Positions 8,298 to 15,644 of a DNA stretch of 31,837 nucleotides are shown here, piece after piece (position 1 is the first letter of the stretch; every line of letters starts with the position of its first letter). The stretch is from assembly GCA_023441105.1 (NCBI GenBank), contig JAEZQX010000273.1:1-31837 (forward strand), read 5' to 3'. The stretch comes from Pseudomonadota bacterium (GTDB taxonomy: Bacteria > Pseudomonadota > Gammaproteobacteria > Burkholderiales > Burkholderiaceae). Made by a program: the position numbers and the translations under genes. The notes beneath the pieces are model-generated. The model searched no databases. It saw only the letters and a list, made by a program, of their open reading frames with translations, and was not told where the DNA came from.

Positions 8298-9788
8298 ATG
8301 AGAACCCGAATCAACGCCAAGTGGGTCGTCGGCTTTCAGGCAGGCAATCACCGGCTCCACCAGGATGCGTGCGTCGTCATCGAAGGACGCGACGTGGTCT
8401 TCGCGGGCACGGGCTACACCGGAAAGGTCGACCAGGTGATCGAGCTGCCCGAATCCTTGCTTGGGCCGGGCTTCATCGACACGCATGTCCACTCCGGGCA
8501 CCGCGCCCTTCACAAGCTGCTCGCAGATACGGGTCGGCCGGACCTGTTCGGGCAACCGTACATGGAGGTGACGATTCCGCGGGCGGGCACGCGCATACGC
8601 GGGTATCCGAACTACCTGACACGCGAAGAGGCCGCCACGGATCCGGGCATCGCCTTGCACGCCGCGTTCACCGTCACGGAGCTGCTGCGCAACGGCGTCA
8701 CCACGTTCGTCGAGCTCGGAGGTCACGTGCTCGTCCAGGAGGCGATCGCGCAACAGTGCGAGGCGCTGGGCGTGCGGGGTTATCTGGGGCCGGGCTACGA
8801 CAGCGGACGCTGGATGTCGGACGACAAGGGAAACCTCTCCCGCATGCGCTATGACGACGGCGGGAAGCACCTGTTCGACGAGGCAGTCGCGTTCATCGAG
8901 CGCGTCGAGTCCGCGGGGAACGACCTGGTACGCGGAATCCTGGTTCCGCGTGAAGTGGAGAACTGCAGCCCGGACATCCTCGAGCGGACCGTGGCCGCCT
9001 CCCGCGATCTGGGCGTGCCGATCGCCACACACGCCGGATACAACGTCATCGAGTTCTACGAAACCGTTCGCGAGCACCGCAAGACGCCCATCGAACTGCT
9101 CGACAGCGTCGGCATGCTGTCGCCGTCGCTCAACATCGGACATGCAAACATCATCTCCGACAGTCCGAGGCTCAACTACGCCGGGGGCAGCGATCTCAGG
9201 CTGATGGGATCGAGTCGCGTTTCCATATCCCATTGCCCGATCAACATCGTGCGCCGGGCCAGGGTACTCGACTCCTGGAAGAAGTACCGCGAGGCAGGCA
9301 TCAACCTGACCATCGGCAGCGACACTTATCCCCGCGACATGATCATGAACATGCGGACCGCGTCGTACCACGGCAAGGTGATGAGTCACGATCTCACGAG
9401 CGCAACCGCCGAACAGGTCTTCGAAGCGGCCACCTTGGGTGGGGCGCGCTCCCTAGGGCGCGACGATCTCGGACGACTCGCTCCGGGAGCGAGAGCCGAT
9501 CTCATCGCCATCGATCTCGGTCGGGCGGATACGCTGCGCTACGGGCCGGTCTGGGATCCGATCAGGAGCCTCGTCGAATGCGGAGTAGGCGACGACGTAA
9601 GCTTCGTCGTCACGAACGGCATCGTGCGAATGCGCGACGGCCGCATTCCTGGCGCCGACCTCGGCCAGCTGCGTCGCGACGCACAGCAATTAGCTTCGAG
9701 CGTGTGGGCTGCCGTCCAGGACTGGGATCCCCTGAAGCGGACGGCGCGCGCCATGTGCCGGCCTTCCTTTTGTCCCGATTGCGACTGA
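8298..9788 (+). CDS. amidohydrolase, ATZ/TRZ-like metal-dependent family
   Basis: This is a 496-residue amidohydrolase-superfamily enzyme. Metal-site elements are visible: His-x-His in GPGFIDTHVHSGH, a histidine in IATHAGYN, another in SISHCP, and the aspartate in IGSDTYP. The order matches the chlorohydrolase / cytosine-deaminase-like (ATZ/TRZ) branch, which deaminates or dechlorinates ring nitrogen compounds. The usual HxxE of many deaminases is HAGYN here, so the chemistry may differ. I prefer the ATG at 8298, where the protein begins like family members (MRTRINAKWVVGF); an in-frame ATG at 8274 would add eight residues. The last residues carry a Cys cluster (MCRPSFCPDCD). It is followed after 25 bases by a TctC-type binding protein, so the two probably serve uptake and hydrolysis of one compound. 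Confidence 0.82.
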   Translation: MRTRINAKWVVGFQAGNHRLHQDACVVIEGRDVVFAGTGYTGKVDQVIELPESLLGPGFIDTHVHSGHRALHKLLADTGRPDLFGQPYMEVTIPRAGTRIRGYPNYLTREEAATDPGIALHAAFTVTELLRNGVTTFVELGGHVLVQEAIAQQCEALGVRGYLGPGYDSGRWMSDDKGNLSRMRYDDGGKHLFDEAVAFIERVESAGNDLVRGILVPREVENCSPDILERTVAASRDLGVPIATHAGYNVIEFYETVREHRKTPIELLDSVGMLSPSLNIGHANIISDSPRLNYAGGSDLRLMGSSRVSISHCPINIVRRARVLDSWKKYREAGINLTIGSDTYPRDMIMNMRTASYHGKVMSHDLTSATAEQVFEAATLGGARSLGRDDLGRLAPGARADLIAIDLGRADTLRYGPVWDPIRSLVECGVGDDVSFVVTNGIVRMRDGRIPGADLGQLRRDAQQLASSVWAAVQDWDPLKRTARAMCRPSFCPDCD

Positions 9789-9813
9789 GTATCGAGTTAC
9801 CCAGGAGGACACG

Positions 9814-10809
9814 ATGAACATCGCCGCAGTTCGCCTATTTTCCGTCGTAGCAGCCACGGCGCTTGCCGGCGCTGTCGCCGCACAAGGCGCGGACCCGTCG
9901 ATCGCCTCCTTTCCGGATCGCCCCGTCCGGATCGTCGTTCCCTATGGGGCGGGCGGAGCCGCGGATATCCTTGCCCGGACGCTGGCGGCAAAGCTGTCCG
10001 AGGAATGGACGAAGGGCGTGGTGGTCGAGAACAAGCCCGGCGGAGTGGGCGTCATCGGGATTTCGCTGGTGGTCCAATCGCCTCCGGACGGGTACACGCT
10101 CGCTTCCATCCCGGTTTCGGATCTCGCGGTCAACCCACACCTCTACCGGAAGCGACCCTTCAACGTCCTGACGGACCTGACGCCGGTGAGCCAGGTCGGC
10201 GCCGTACCGAACGTGCTGGTCGTTGCAAGCGGCCGGGGTGTATCAAATGCGCGGGAGCTCATCGCGCTGGCGAAGTCACGCCCGGACGGTCTCAGCTACT
10301 CGTCGCCGGGGGTTGGCAGCCAGGCGCACCTCGCCGCCGAGATGTTCGCCGAGCGTGCCGGGGTCAAGTTGCTGCACGTTCCCTACAACGGTGTCGCGGC
10401 AGCCTTGAGCGACGTGGCCGGAGGCCAGGTGGACCTGATGTTCGCCCAGCTTCCGACAGCCTTGCCGTTCATCAAGGATGGCCGACTCCGCGCGCTCGGC
10501 GTGGCCTCCGAAAAGCGGTCGGAGCTGGTTCCGGACATGCCGACCCTCGCCGAGGAGACAAACCTACCATTCGAGGATGCAATTTCCTGGTCGGGCCTGA
10601 TGGCTCCCGCCGGAACACCCCTGCCGCTGCGGGAGCGGATCGCCCGAAGCGTGACGGCCGCGATGCGCTCCCCAGATGTACAGCAGAAGCTGCGGGCACA
10701 GGGAACCGTGGGGCTGGGCGGCACGCCGCAGGAGCTCGCGGCGGCAATCGCCAAGGACCACGAGCGCTACGGCAAGATCATCCGGACGCTCAACGTGCAG
10801 CTGGACTGA
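9814..10809 (+). CDS. Bug/TctC family periplasmic binding protein
   Basis: This is a 331-residue tripartite tricarboxylate transporter substrate-binding protein. A signal peptide precedes AAQGADP at about residue 24. Family hallmarks are visible: FPDRPVRIVVPYGAGGAADILAR, VVENKPGGVGVIG, the SPPDGYTL segment, HVPYNGVAAALSDVAGGQVDLMF, and the PDMPTLAE segment. The start is supported by AGGAGG at 9803-9808. No TctA or TctB permease genes are present, which is common because Burkholderiales carry many orphan Bug proteins. It likely captures the substrate or product of the upstream amidohydrolase. Confidence 0.92.
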   Translation: MNIAAVRLFSVVAATALAGAVAAQGADPSIASFPDRPVRIVVPYGAGGAADILARTLAAKLSEEWTKGVVVENKPGGVGVIGISLVVQSPPDGYTLASIPVSDLAVNPHLYRKRPFNVLTDLTPVSQVGAVPNVLVVASGRGVSNARELIALAKSRPDGLSYSSPGVGSQAHLAAEMFAERAGVKLLHVPYNGVAAALSDVAGGQVDLMFAQLPTALPFIKDGRLRALGVASEKRSELVPDMPTLAEETNLPFEDAISWSGLMAPAGTPLPLRERIARSVTAAMRSPDVQQKLRAQGTVGLGGTPQELAAAIAKDHERYGKIIRTLNVQLD

Positions 10810-11030
10810 TCCGCCCGACGGCGACCAGGGTTGTCCGGCATCAACGATCCTGAGCCCTCAGCGTCAACAATCTCGAGTGGTGCGATCAGGTTGATGGCTT
10901 GGTCGGGCACAGCACTCTGTGCTGCGGCTGCCGGGTACCGAATCCGGGCACCGGTGCGAACGCGAAGTCTACTGAACCGATCGCCCCATTCCCGCGACCC
11001 AGGGAATCAGCGCCAACGCGAGGATTCCCC

Positions 11031-11936
11031 ATGACACCCGCAGTGACCACCGCAACGGGGCTGGAAGGCCAATGCCGCCGCATCGCCGGCGGAAGAATCA
11101 CCGTTGCCCTAGCCTTCGCCCTTTCGCTCGCCGCCTGCGGCGACGGCGACCACTCCGGCTCGACGGGCGAGACCGCGTCTGTGGAAGCCAAGGCTGCATT
11201 CGCCACCCGCACGACACCGGCCCCGCCAAGCCCACGGGTCCCGCCAGTCCCGCAAGCTGGCGGAGGCGTATCGCGGGATCCGGGCCGCAACCCCGGCTTC
11301 ACGATCCGGCGTCCGGCGACGGCCTACGTGAGCGAGTGCATCGTCGACTTCACCGATTCCGGCGCGCTGCAGTTGACCGAGCCTTCCCTGTGGTTCGACC
11401 GCATCTACGTGCCGTGGTTCCAGGAGTGCGGCGGCCTCGGCTATGTGGACGTCAGGCCGTTGGTGATGGAACACGTTCACGTGAGCTTCGCCGACCCGCA
11501 GGTGCTCCCCTGCAATACGCATGCGCAGGCGTATCCGAGCCGGATCGACGACGGGGTCAGCTGCGACCTGGTGGACATACCCACCGAGCCGCGGACCTAC
11601 CTGACGACGCACACCGGCGAGGAAATCGTCCGGATCATCGCTGAGAAGGCGGACTACACGACCCGCGCCGCCTTCGATCTCAACCGGATCAGAATTCCGG
11701 GATCGCAGCCGGTACGGCTTTGCTACAAGAAGCGCGTCGACGTGCCGGAAGAGCCGTGGGAAGCCGCCGAGCCGGGTGGCGACACGCCGGGCCCGTCGCT
11801 TTGCTGGAATCAGCTCGATCCCGGAACCTGGGACCTGTCCGACTGGGTCTGGGACGTCATGGAGGTGACGATCACCGGGACGCCGGGCGTCTCGGTGAAC
11901 TTTTCGCTGGATGACCTGCACGTCGGGATACGTTGA
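11031..11936 (+). CDS. Predicted lipoprotein of unknown function
   Basis: This 301-residue protein has a signal sequence with a lipobox LAAC and the modified cysteine at residue 36, so it should be membrane-anchored. A low-complexity proline/alanine-rich linker follows (TTPAPPSPRVPPVPQ). The remaining ~210 residues hold several cysteines (for example in SECIVDF, QECGGLG, VLPCNTH, GVSCDLV, RLCYKK, SLCWNQL), suggesting disulfides, and many tryptophans near the C terminus. I do not recognise a domain. ATG at 11031 is preceded by a GAGGA element; an upstream in-frame GTG would put 44 extra residues in front of the signal sequence. It stands alone between the TctC gene and the convergent island genes. 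Confidence 0.65.
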   Translation: MTPAVTTATGLEGQCRRIAGGRITVALAFALSLAACGDGDHSGSTGETASVEAKAAFATRTTPAPPSPRVPPVPQAGGGVSRDPGRNPGFTIRRPATAYVSECIVDFTDSGALQLTEPSLWFDRIYVPWFQECGGLGYVDVRPLVMEHVHVSFADPQVLPCNTHAQAYPSRIDDGVSCDLVDIPTEPRTYLTTHTGEEIVRIIAEKADYTTRAAFDLNRIRIPGSQPVRLCYKKRVDVPEEPWEAAEPGGDTPGPSLCWNQLDPGTWDLSDWVWDVMEVTITGTPGVSVNFSLDDLHVGIR

Positions 11937-11974
11937 ACTTCGCGCAGCGGCTGGACACTCCGCCCGCCGCCCGC

Positions 11975-12628
11975 TCAGCGGCAGCGGGGATTGCCGCCAT
12001 CGATGGCAGGCACGATCTCCACCACGCCCAGCACCTCCGCGCCTGAGGCGCCTCGCGGTTCGAGCACGAGGACGCCGGCTTCCGGAAGGCGGGTGCCCGA
12101 CACGCGCTCGCCGAGAATCATCTGCACCGACCCGCGGTGACCCACCAGCACCCTGTTCACGCCGGTCGACACCGGGTTGCTGAACAGGCGGCGGTGCTCA
12201 GACAGCCCCCAATCCAGGCGGCCGCCCGCATAGTCGTCCGCGAGCAGGCTTTCCGTCACCAACACCCGATCGGTACCGAACGCAAGCTCCGCAGTGTCCC
12301 GGGCACGGAAGATCGGGCCGGTGAGAACGGGCAGGCCAACCGGAATCCCGAGCTCACGGATGCGCCGGCCGAGCGCCGCCGCCTGCTCGCGCCCGGCAAT
12401 CAAGATGTTGCGCTGGCGGTCGCGGGTAATCCCGTACGCATCGCAGGGCTGACCGGCGGTATCTGCGTGGCGGATGAACATGACCGCGCCGCCGCGTCGC
12501 AGGCGGTCGATGAGCGCGGCTCCCGCGGCCGAATCGGCGCTAGCCGCCCGATCCGGTAGCTGGGCGGATGCGCCCGCCGGCGCGACGACGAAGAGGATCG
12601 TCAGGATGATGGCAGACTTCCGGCTCAT
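11975..12628 (-). CDS. Exported histidine phosphatase superfamily protein
   Basis: This 217-residue protein has a cleavable signal peptide (hydrophobic ILTILFVVAPAGASA, cleavage near residue 22). The phosphatase core is visible: FIRHADT with Arg53 and His54, a second Arg in PIFRARDTAEL (about Arg108), and the late His164 in VGHRGS. It resembles periplasmic SixA/phosphoglycerate-mutase-like phosphatases. Its ATG overlaps the stop of the methyltransferase-HNH gene by ATGA, so translation is probably coupled. A periplasmic phosphatase behind a nuclease gene is unexpected, and the overlap may reflect shared transcription rather than shared function. Confidence 0.8.
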   Translation of the reverse strand: MSRKSAIILTILFVVAPAGASAQLPDRAASADSAAGAALIDRLRRGGAVMFIRHADTAGQPCDAYGITRDRQRNILIAGREQAAALGRRIRELGIPVGLPVLTGPIFRARDTAELAFGTDRVLVTESLLADDYAGGRLDWGLSEHRRLFSNPVSTGVNRVLVGHRGSVQMILGERVSGTRLPEAGVLVLEPRGASGAEVLGVVEIVPAIDGGNPRCR

Positions 12629-14373
12629 GGTTCCGGACTCGCAGCCAAGGGATCACGACCGCCGCCAACATTCCACTCGGGCACCTGCTGGTCATGACAC
12701 AGGCGCAGCCGCTGCAGTGCCAGCCCAGCGAACACATCCTCCAGCCCATCACTATGGTCCGGCATTGCCGGCAGTCCGGCCCTGGCTTCGTTCATGAAGC
12801 GCTCCGCCAAAGCCTCACTGCCGCTGCGATAACCGGCGTCCCACCACTCGAGGATGCGATTGCGGGCGCCTCGAAGTGTGGCGTCGCCCGGCAGGCGATC
12901 CCGCTTCCGGTTGTTGACCGCGGGCAGGCACGGCATCAGGTTCCAAAGGTGATCACAAGGCCAGGCAGCCCACGGAAAGCAGTGGTCGACATCCAGAGTC
13001 GTCGCCCTCAGGGTTCTTCCGCTCCAGACGCAATGGAGCGAACCCTTGTCCATCAGCTGCAGCGCGCGTTCCCGCGCGATGCGAACGTCGCGCGCGGGGT
13101 CGGACCAGGCCATCGCCTGCACGACCACCGGCTCCGACAGCACTCTCCCCTGAGCCCGCGCGTACCCCTGCATCAGGCGCTTCCACTCGGCAACCAGCGT
13201 CGGATCGATCCATGCATCGAATCGCTGCAGAGCTTTCCACAGATGCAACGGCATCGAGAGCGTACCGAAGCTGGAGAGGTAGGCCTCATCGAGCGTCACG
13301 GTCGACGCCGCTTGTACCCTGCGCCACCGCTCGACCGCAAATACCGCTCCGCCCTTCGGATACTTCAGGTATCGGGCTGGCATCTCAGCGATCGTCTTCG
13401 CGGCGTCCTGCAGGGCCAAATGCAGCGCCGCGGCCCGGGCTTCGGTGAAGATCATCCCGACCCGGAGATCAAGGTGGGACAGGCCGGCCAGCTGCCGAAA
13501 CCCGGTCTTCACGAAACCTAGCTCGTTCAGCCCGCAATTGCGGGGTGACTGCGGAAGGTCGGCATCGAGCAAAGGCTTGAAGAGCCGGATCCAGTAGAGA
13601 GCCACGAGCCCGAGCGGCACCGCGACTTGGTCATCTCGTCTGGCCCGGGCGTAGCCGGCTGCGCCGTCCGCAATGCGACCTAGCGAGCGCAGCAGGGCAA
13701 GCTTGTAGGTCGACGACTTATCGTCGTTAAGAATCGCATGCCGGAACAACGGCAGCGCACCCGTGCCATCGTCCGGCAGGCGCACGGCCAGTTGCAGCCA
13801 CTGAACCTCCTCGCGGCCGAGCGCGTCCGGCTGCACGCGCCTGCGCACGACGAATGCGCCATGGTCCCGCGCCAGCCGCTCGACTTCCTCTTCGGAGACC
13901 GGCTGCATGCCGCGCTCGGGCTCGGAAGGCCCTATTCGTAAGGTGAAGGCCATCATCCCGCCCGGTTTGAGCAGCGTGACCAGCTTGCGGAATGCTCGCG
14001 GCCGGTCGGCAACCGGAACATGCATCCACACCGCACTGAGCAGGATGAGGTCGAAGGACAGCCCCAACCTCAGCACTTCCCGCAGGTCAGGCAGCGAATC
14101 GGCGAACCATCTCACTTTCGCGTCCGCACGAAGCTGTGCCGCCTGCTCTCGCATACCGACGGACGGCTCCACCGCGACAACATCCATTCCTCGAGACGCG
14201 AGCCATGCCGCATCGCGACCAGTTCCAGCGCCGATATCCGCCGCCAGCGCCGGAGACGTCGGGAGCAGGTCTTCCATCCAGGCGTGCAGCTTCACCGCGG
14301 CTATGGACTCGTACGTCACTGCCAGTTCTCTGGCGTGAGAGTCGTACCAGACGGACGGATTATCCTGGGACAT
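12625..14373 (-). CDS. Class I methyltransferase fused to HNH endonuclease
   Basis: This is a 582-residue two-domain protein. Residues about 15-150 form a Rossmann SAM-dependent methyltransferase: ADIGAGTGRD (motif I, from residue 45), VVAVEPS (acidic end of strand 2), FDLILLSAVW (motif IV region) and LLKPGGMMAF. The middle, 150-440, is not recognised. Residues about 445-500 are an HNH nuclease: C448 in CVWSGR, the His pair region DVDHCFPW (461-468), DHLWNLMP with Asn478, and VNNRKRDRLPG. That pattern matches the HNH type with D-H-x-x-P-W, N-L-x-P and N-x-x-K-x-x-R-L-P. Methylation and cleavage in one chain suggest a modification-dependent or self-protecting nuclease, but the methyltransferase resembles small-molecule types (UbiE-like), so its substrate need not be DNA. 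Confidence 0.8.
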   Translation of the reverse strand: MSQDNPSVWYDSHARELAVTYESIAAVKLHAWMEDLLPTSPALAADIGAGTGRDAAWLASRGMDVVAVEPSVGMREQAAQLRADAKVRWFADSLPDLREVLRLGLSFDLILLSAVWMHVPVADRPRAFRKLVTLLKPGGMMAFTLRIGPSEPERGMQPVSEEEVERLARDHGAFVVRRRVQPDALGREEVQWLQLAVRLPDDGTGALPLFRHAILNDDKSSTYKLALLRSLGRIADGAAGYARARRDDQVAVPLGLVALYWIRLFKPLLDADLPQSPRNCGLNELGFVKTGFRQLAGLSHLDLRVGMIFTEARAAALHLALQDAAKTIAEMPARYLKYPKGGAVFAVERWRRVQAASTVTLDEAYLSSFGTLSMPLHLWKALQRFDAWIDPTLVAEWKRLMQGYARAQGRVLSEPVVVQAMAWSDPARDVRIARERALQLMDKGSLHCVWSGRTLRATTLDVDHCFPWAAWPCDHLWNLMPCLPAVNNRKRDRLPGDATLRGARNRILEWWDAGYRSGSEALAERFMNEARAGLPAMPDHSDGLEDVFAGLALQRLRLCHDQQVPEWNVGGGRDPLAASPEP

Positions 14374-14430
14374 TCGTCAGGGCTCCGCTGGAGGAGATGC
14401 GATCAAACGATCGGACTCCTGCCACCGAGG

Positions 14431-14505
14431 TGTCAGATTCGGCATGATGGGAGATCCACGGATGTGACAGTCGGCGAGATCATTCGGAATGTGACGACGA
14501 TTTTG
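14431..14505. repeat. Cluster of TGTSA-type repeats, possible insertion-sequence end
   Basis: Three related words in the same orientation start at 14431 (TGTCAGATTCGGCA), 14463 (TGTGACAGTCGGCGA) and 14490 (TGTGACGACGATTTT). Spaced TGTGAC-like repeats beginning with TGTCA recall the multiple transposase-binding sites at ends of IS21-like elements. No transposase gene is present, so at most this is a remnant end. It lies just upstream of the methyltransferase-HNH gene, where the degenerate region begins. Confidence 0.3.
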
Positions 14506-14533
14506 GCACGTTCTATCCTTATCTCGGCGGTGA

Positions 14534-15262
14534 ATGGCGGAAGTATCGGACCGCGGCGACGCGAAGGTGGCATACCGTCGCATGTGTACGTCCGCGCGAA
14601 AAGGACGCAACGGGAACAGGATTCGTAGGCCGGCGCAGGATCGGAAGGACTTGGTTCAAGGAGCACACTCCGGGAACGTCGAGATGTGCGAACCGATCGA
14701 CTTCCGCCGGCTCGCCGTCGTGGTAGGCGAGCAATATGAGGACCAGCTGCCCCGGTCGATCGCCCGCATCGGGCCGCGGGTGGACGAAGGGCATGTGTAG
14801 AACGCGCCAACGGTGCAGCGGTTCGCGATCACCGCATCATGCGGGGAGCCGTTGTGGGAGGCGGGAGTTGCCAAGCTGCTGGCGTATGCGGCAAAGGTTG
14901 GTTGGTGGACGGCGACGGCTCCGTTTGGAGGCATGTCACGCCGAAACGAGGCACGACCTGCCCGCTCAGAAGGTACTCGCGAAGAATGATGGTCAAGCCC
15001 CGGCAGATTCGCTTGTACATGGCGCAGGCGAGCAGCGCAGGGCTTCGCGCTAGGCTATGATCCGCCATCGCCGCCGGTAATCGCCACCGAAGCCGCCCGA
15101 GCGGCAAAGGCTGAGGGGCTGATGGTCGTCTCGCTCAACCAAGAGCTTGCGGAGCTTGAGGTTCAGAACGAAGTCACCAACGAGTCCGCGGATGCGGCCC
15201 CGGCGTCGTACGACAGCGACGAAGATGCAATTCGGGAGACGATGCTTCTACCAGCTCTGTGA
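14534..15262 (+). pseudogene. Degenerate coding region, frames shifted
   Basis: About 900 bases lie between the methyltransferase-HNH and MazG-like genes without an intact gene, yet coding-like stretches occur on the plus strand in shifting frames. Frame 2 from 14534 to a TAG at 14800 becomes strongly GC-ending after 14680 (MCEPIDFRRLAVVVGEQ). Frame 3 carries a stretch ending near 15053. Frame 2 then gives a clean tail from about 15040 (LGYDPPSPPVIATEAARAAK) to a TGA at 15260-15262, with an acidic, protein-like end (YDSDEDAIRETMLLPAL). I read this as one eroded gene with at least two frameshifts. The family is not recognised. Confidence 0.35.
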
Positions 15263-15280
15263 CAGTGAAATCTGATCAGC

Positions 15281-15631
15281 ATGACTGACTCTCTAAACAT
15301 CCTGAAATCGCAGGTCGACCAGTTCGCCAAGGACCGGGACTGGCAGCAATTCCATTCGCCCAAGAACCTGGCCTCGGCGCTGGTCGTGGAAGCAGGGGAA
15401 CTGCTGGAGCACTTTCAATGGCTGACGGAGGAACAAAGCCGCAACCTGTCTCTCGAGAAGCGCGACGCCGTGGGCGCCGAAGTGGCAGACGTCCTGCTGT
15501 ACTTGATCCAGCTTGCGGGCGCGCTCGGTATCGACCCGATCGCAGTGGCGAAGGCGAAGCTGGAGCTCAACGCGCAGAAGTATCCGGTCGACCTGGCGCG
15601 CGGCAGCAGCAAGAAGTACGACGAACTCTAA
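15281..15631 (+). CDS. MazG-like nucleotide pyrophosphohydrolase
   Basis: This is a 116-residue all-alpha NTP pyrophosphatase of the MazG-like (dCTPase / iMazG) type. The metal-binding pattern is complete: E37-x-x-E40 in VVEAGELLEHFQW and E67-x-x-D70 in GAEVADVLLYLIQL, followed by a K-x-x-x-N helix ending in KYP. Such enzymes hydrolyse (d)NTPs to the monophosphate and pyrophosphate, cleaning pools or, in some defence contexts, removing nucleotide signals. Its stop is 13 bases before the GTG of the DUF2075 fusion, so the two genes are almost certainly co-transcribed. No strong ribosome site precedes the ATG. Confidence 0.88.
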   Translation: MTDSLNILKSQVDQFAKDRDWQQFHSPKNLASALVVEAGELLEHFQWLTEEQSRNLSLEKRDAVGAEVADVLLYLIQLAGALGIDPIAVAKAKLELNAQKYPVDLARGSSKKYDEL

Positions 15632-15644
15632 GCGCCCCTACACG

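Noticed and set aside
8031..9389. 452-codon minus-strand frame across the amidohydrolase
   Set aside because: It runs antisense to the metal-binding motifs of the amidohydrolase, overlaps the start of the LysR gene, and shows no recognisable domain.
11109..11921. 270-codon minus-strand frame opposite the lipoprotein
   Set aside because: The plus-strand frame has a lipobox, signal sequence and ribosome site; the minus frame has none of these.
12694..13521. 275-codon plus-strand frame opposite the methyltransferase-HNH gene
   Set aside because: It is antisense to clear HNH motifs and gives a low-information Arg/Pro/His-rich peptide.
12625..15262. Classical type II restriction-modification system
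   Set aside because: The methyltransferase lacks a visible DNA-base catalytic motif and no separate cognate restriction gene is present, so the label would overstate the evidence.
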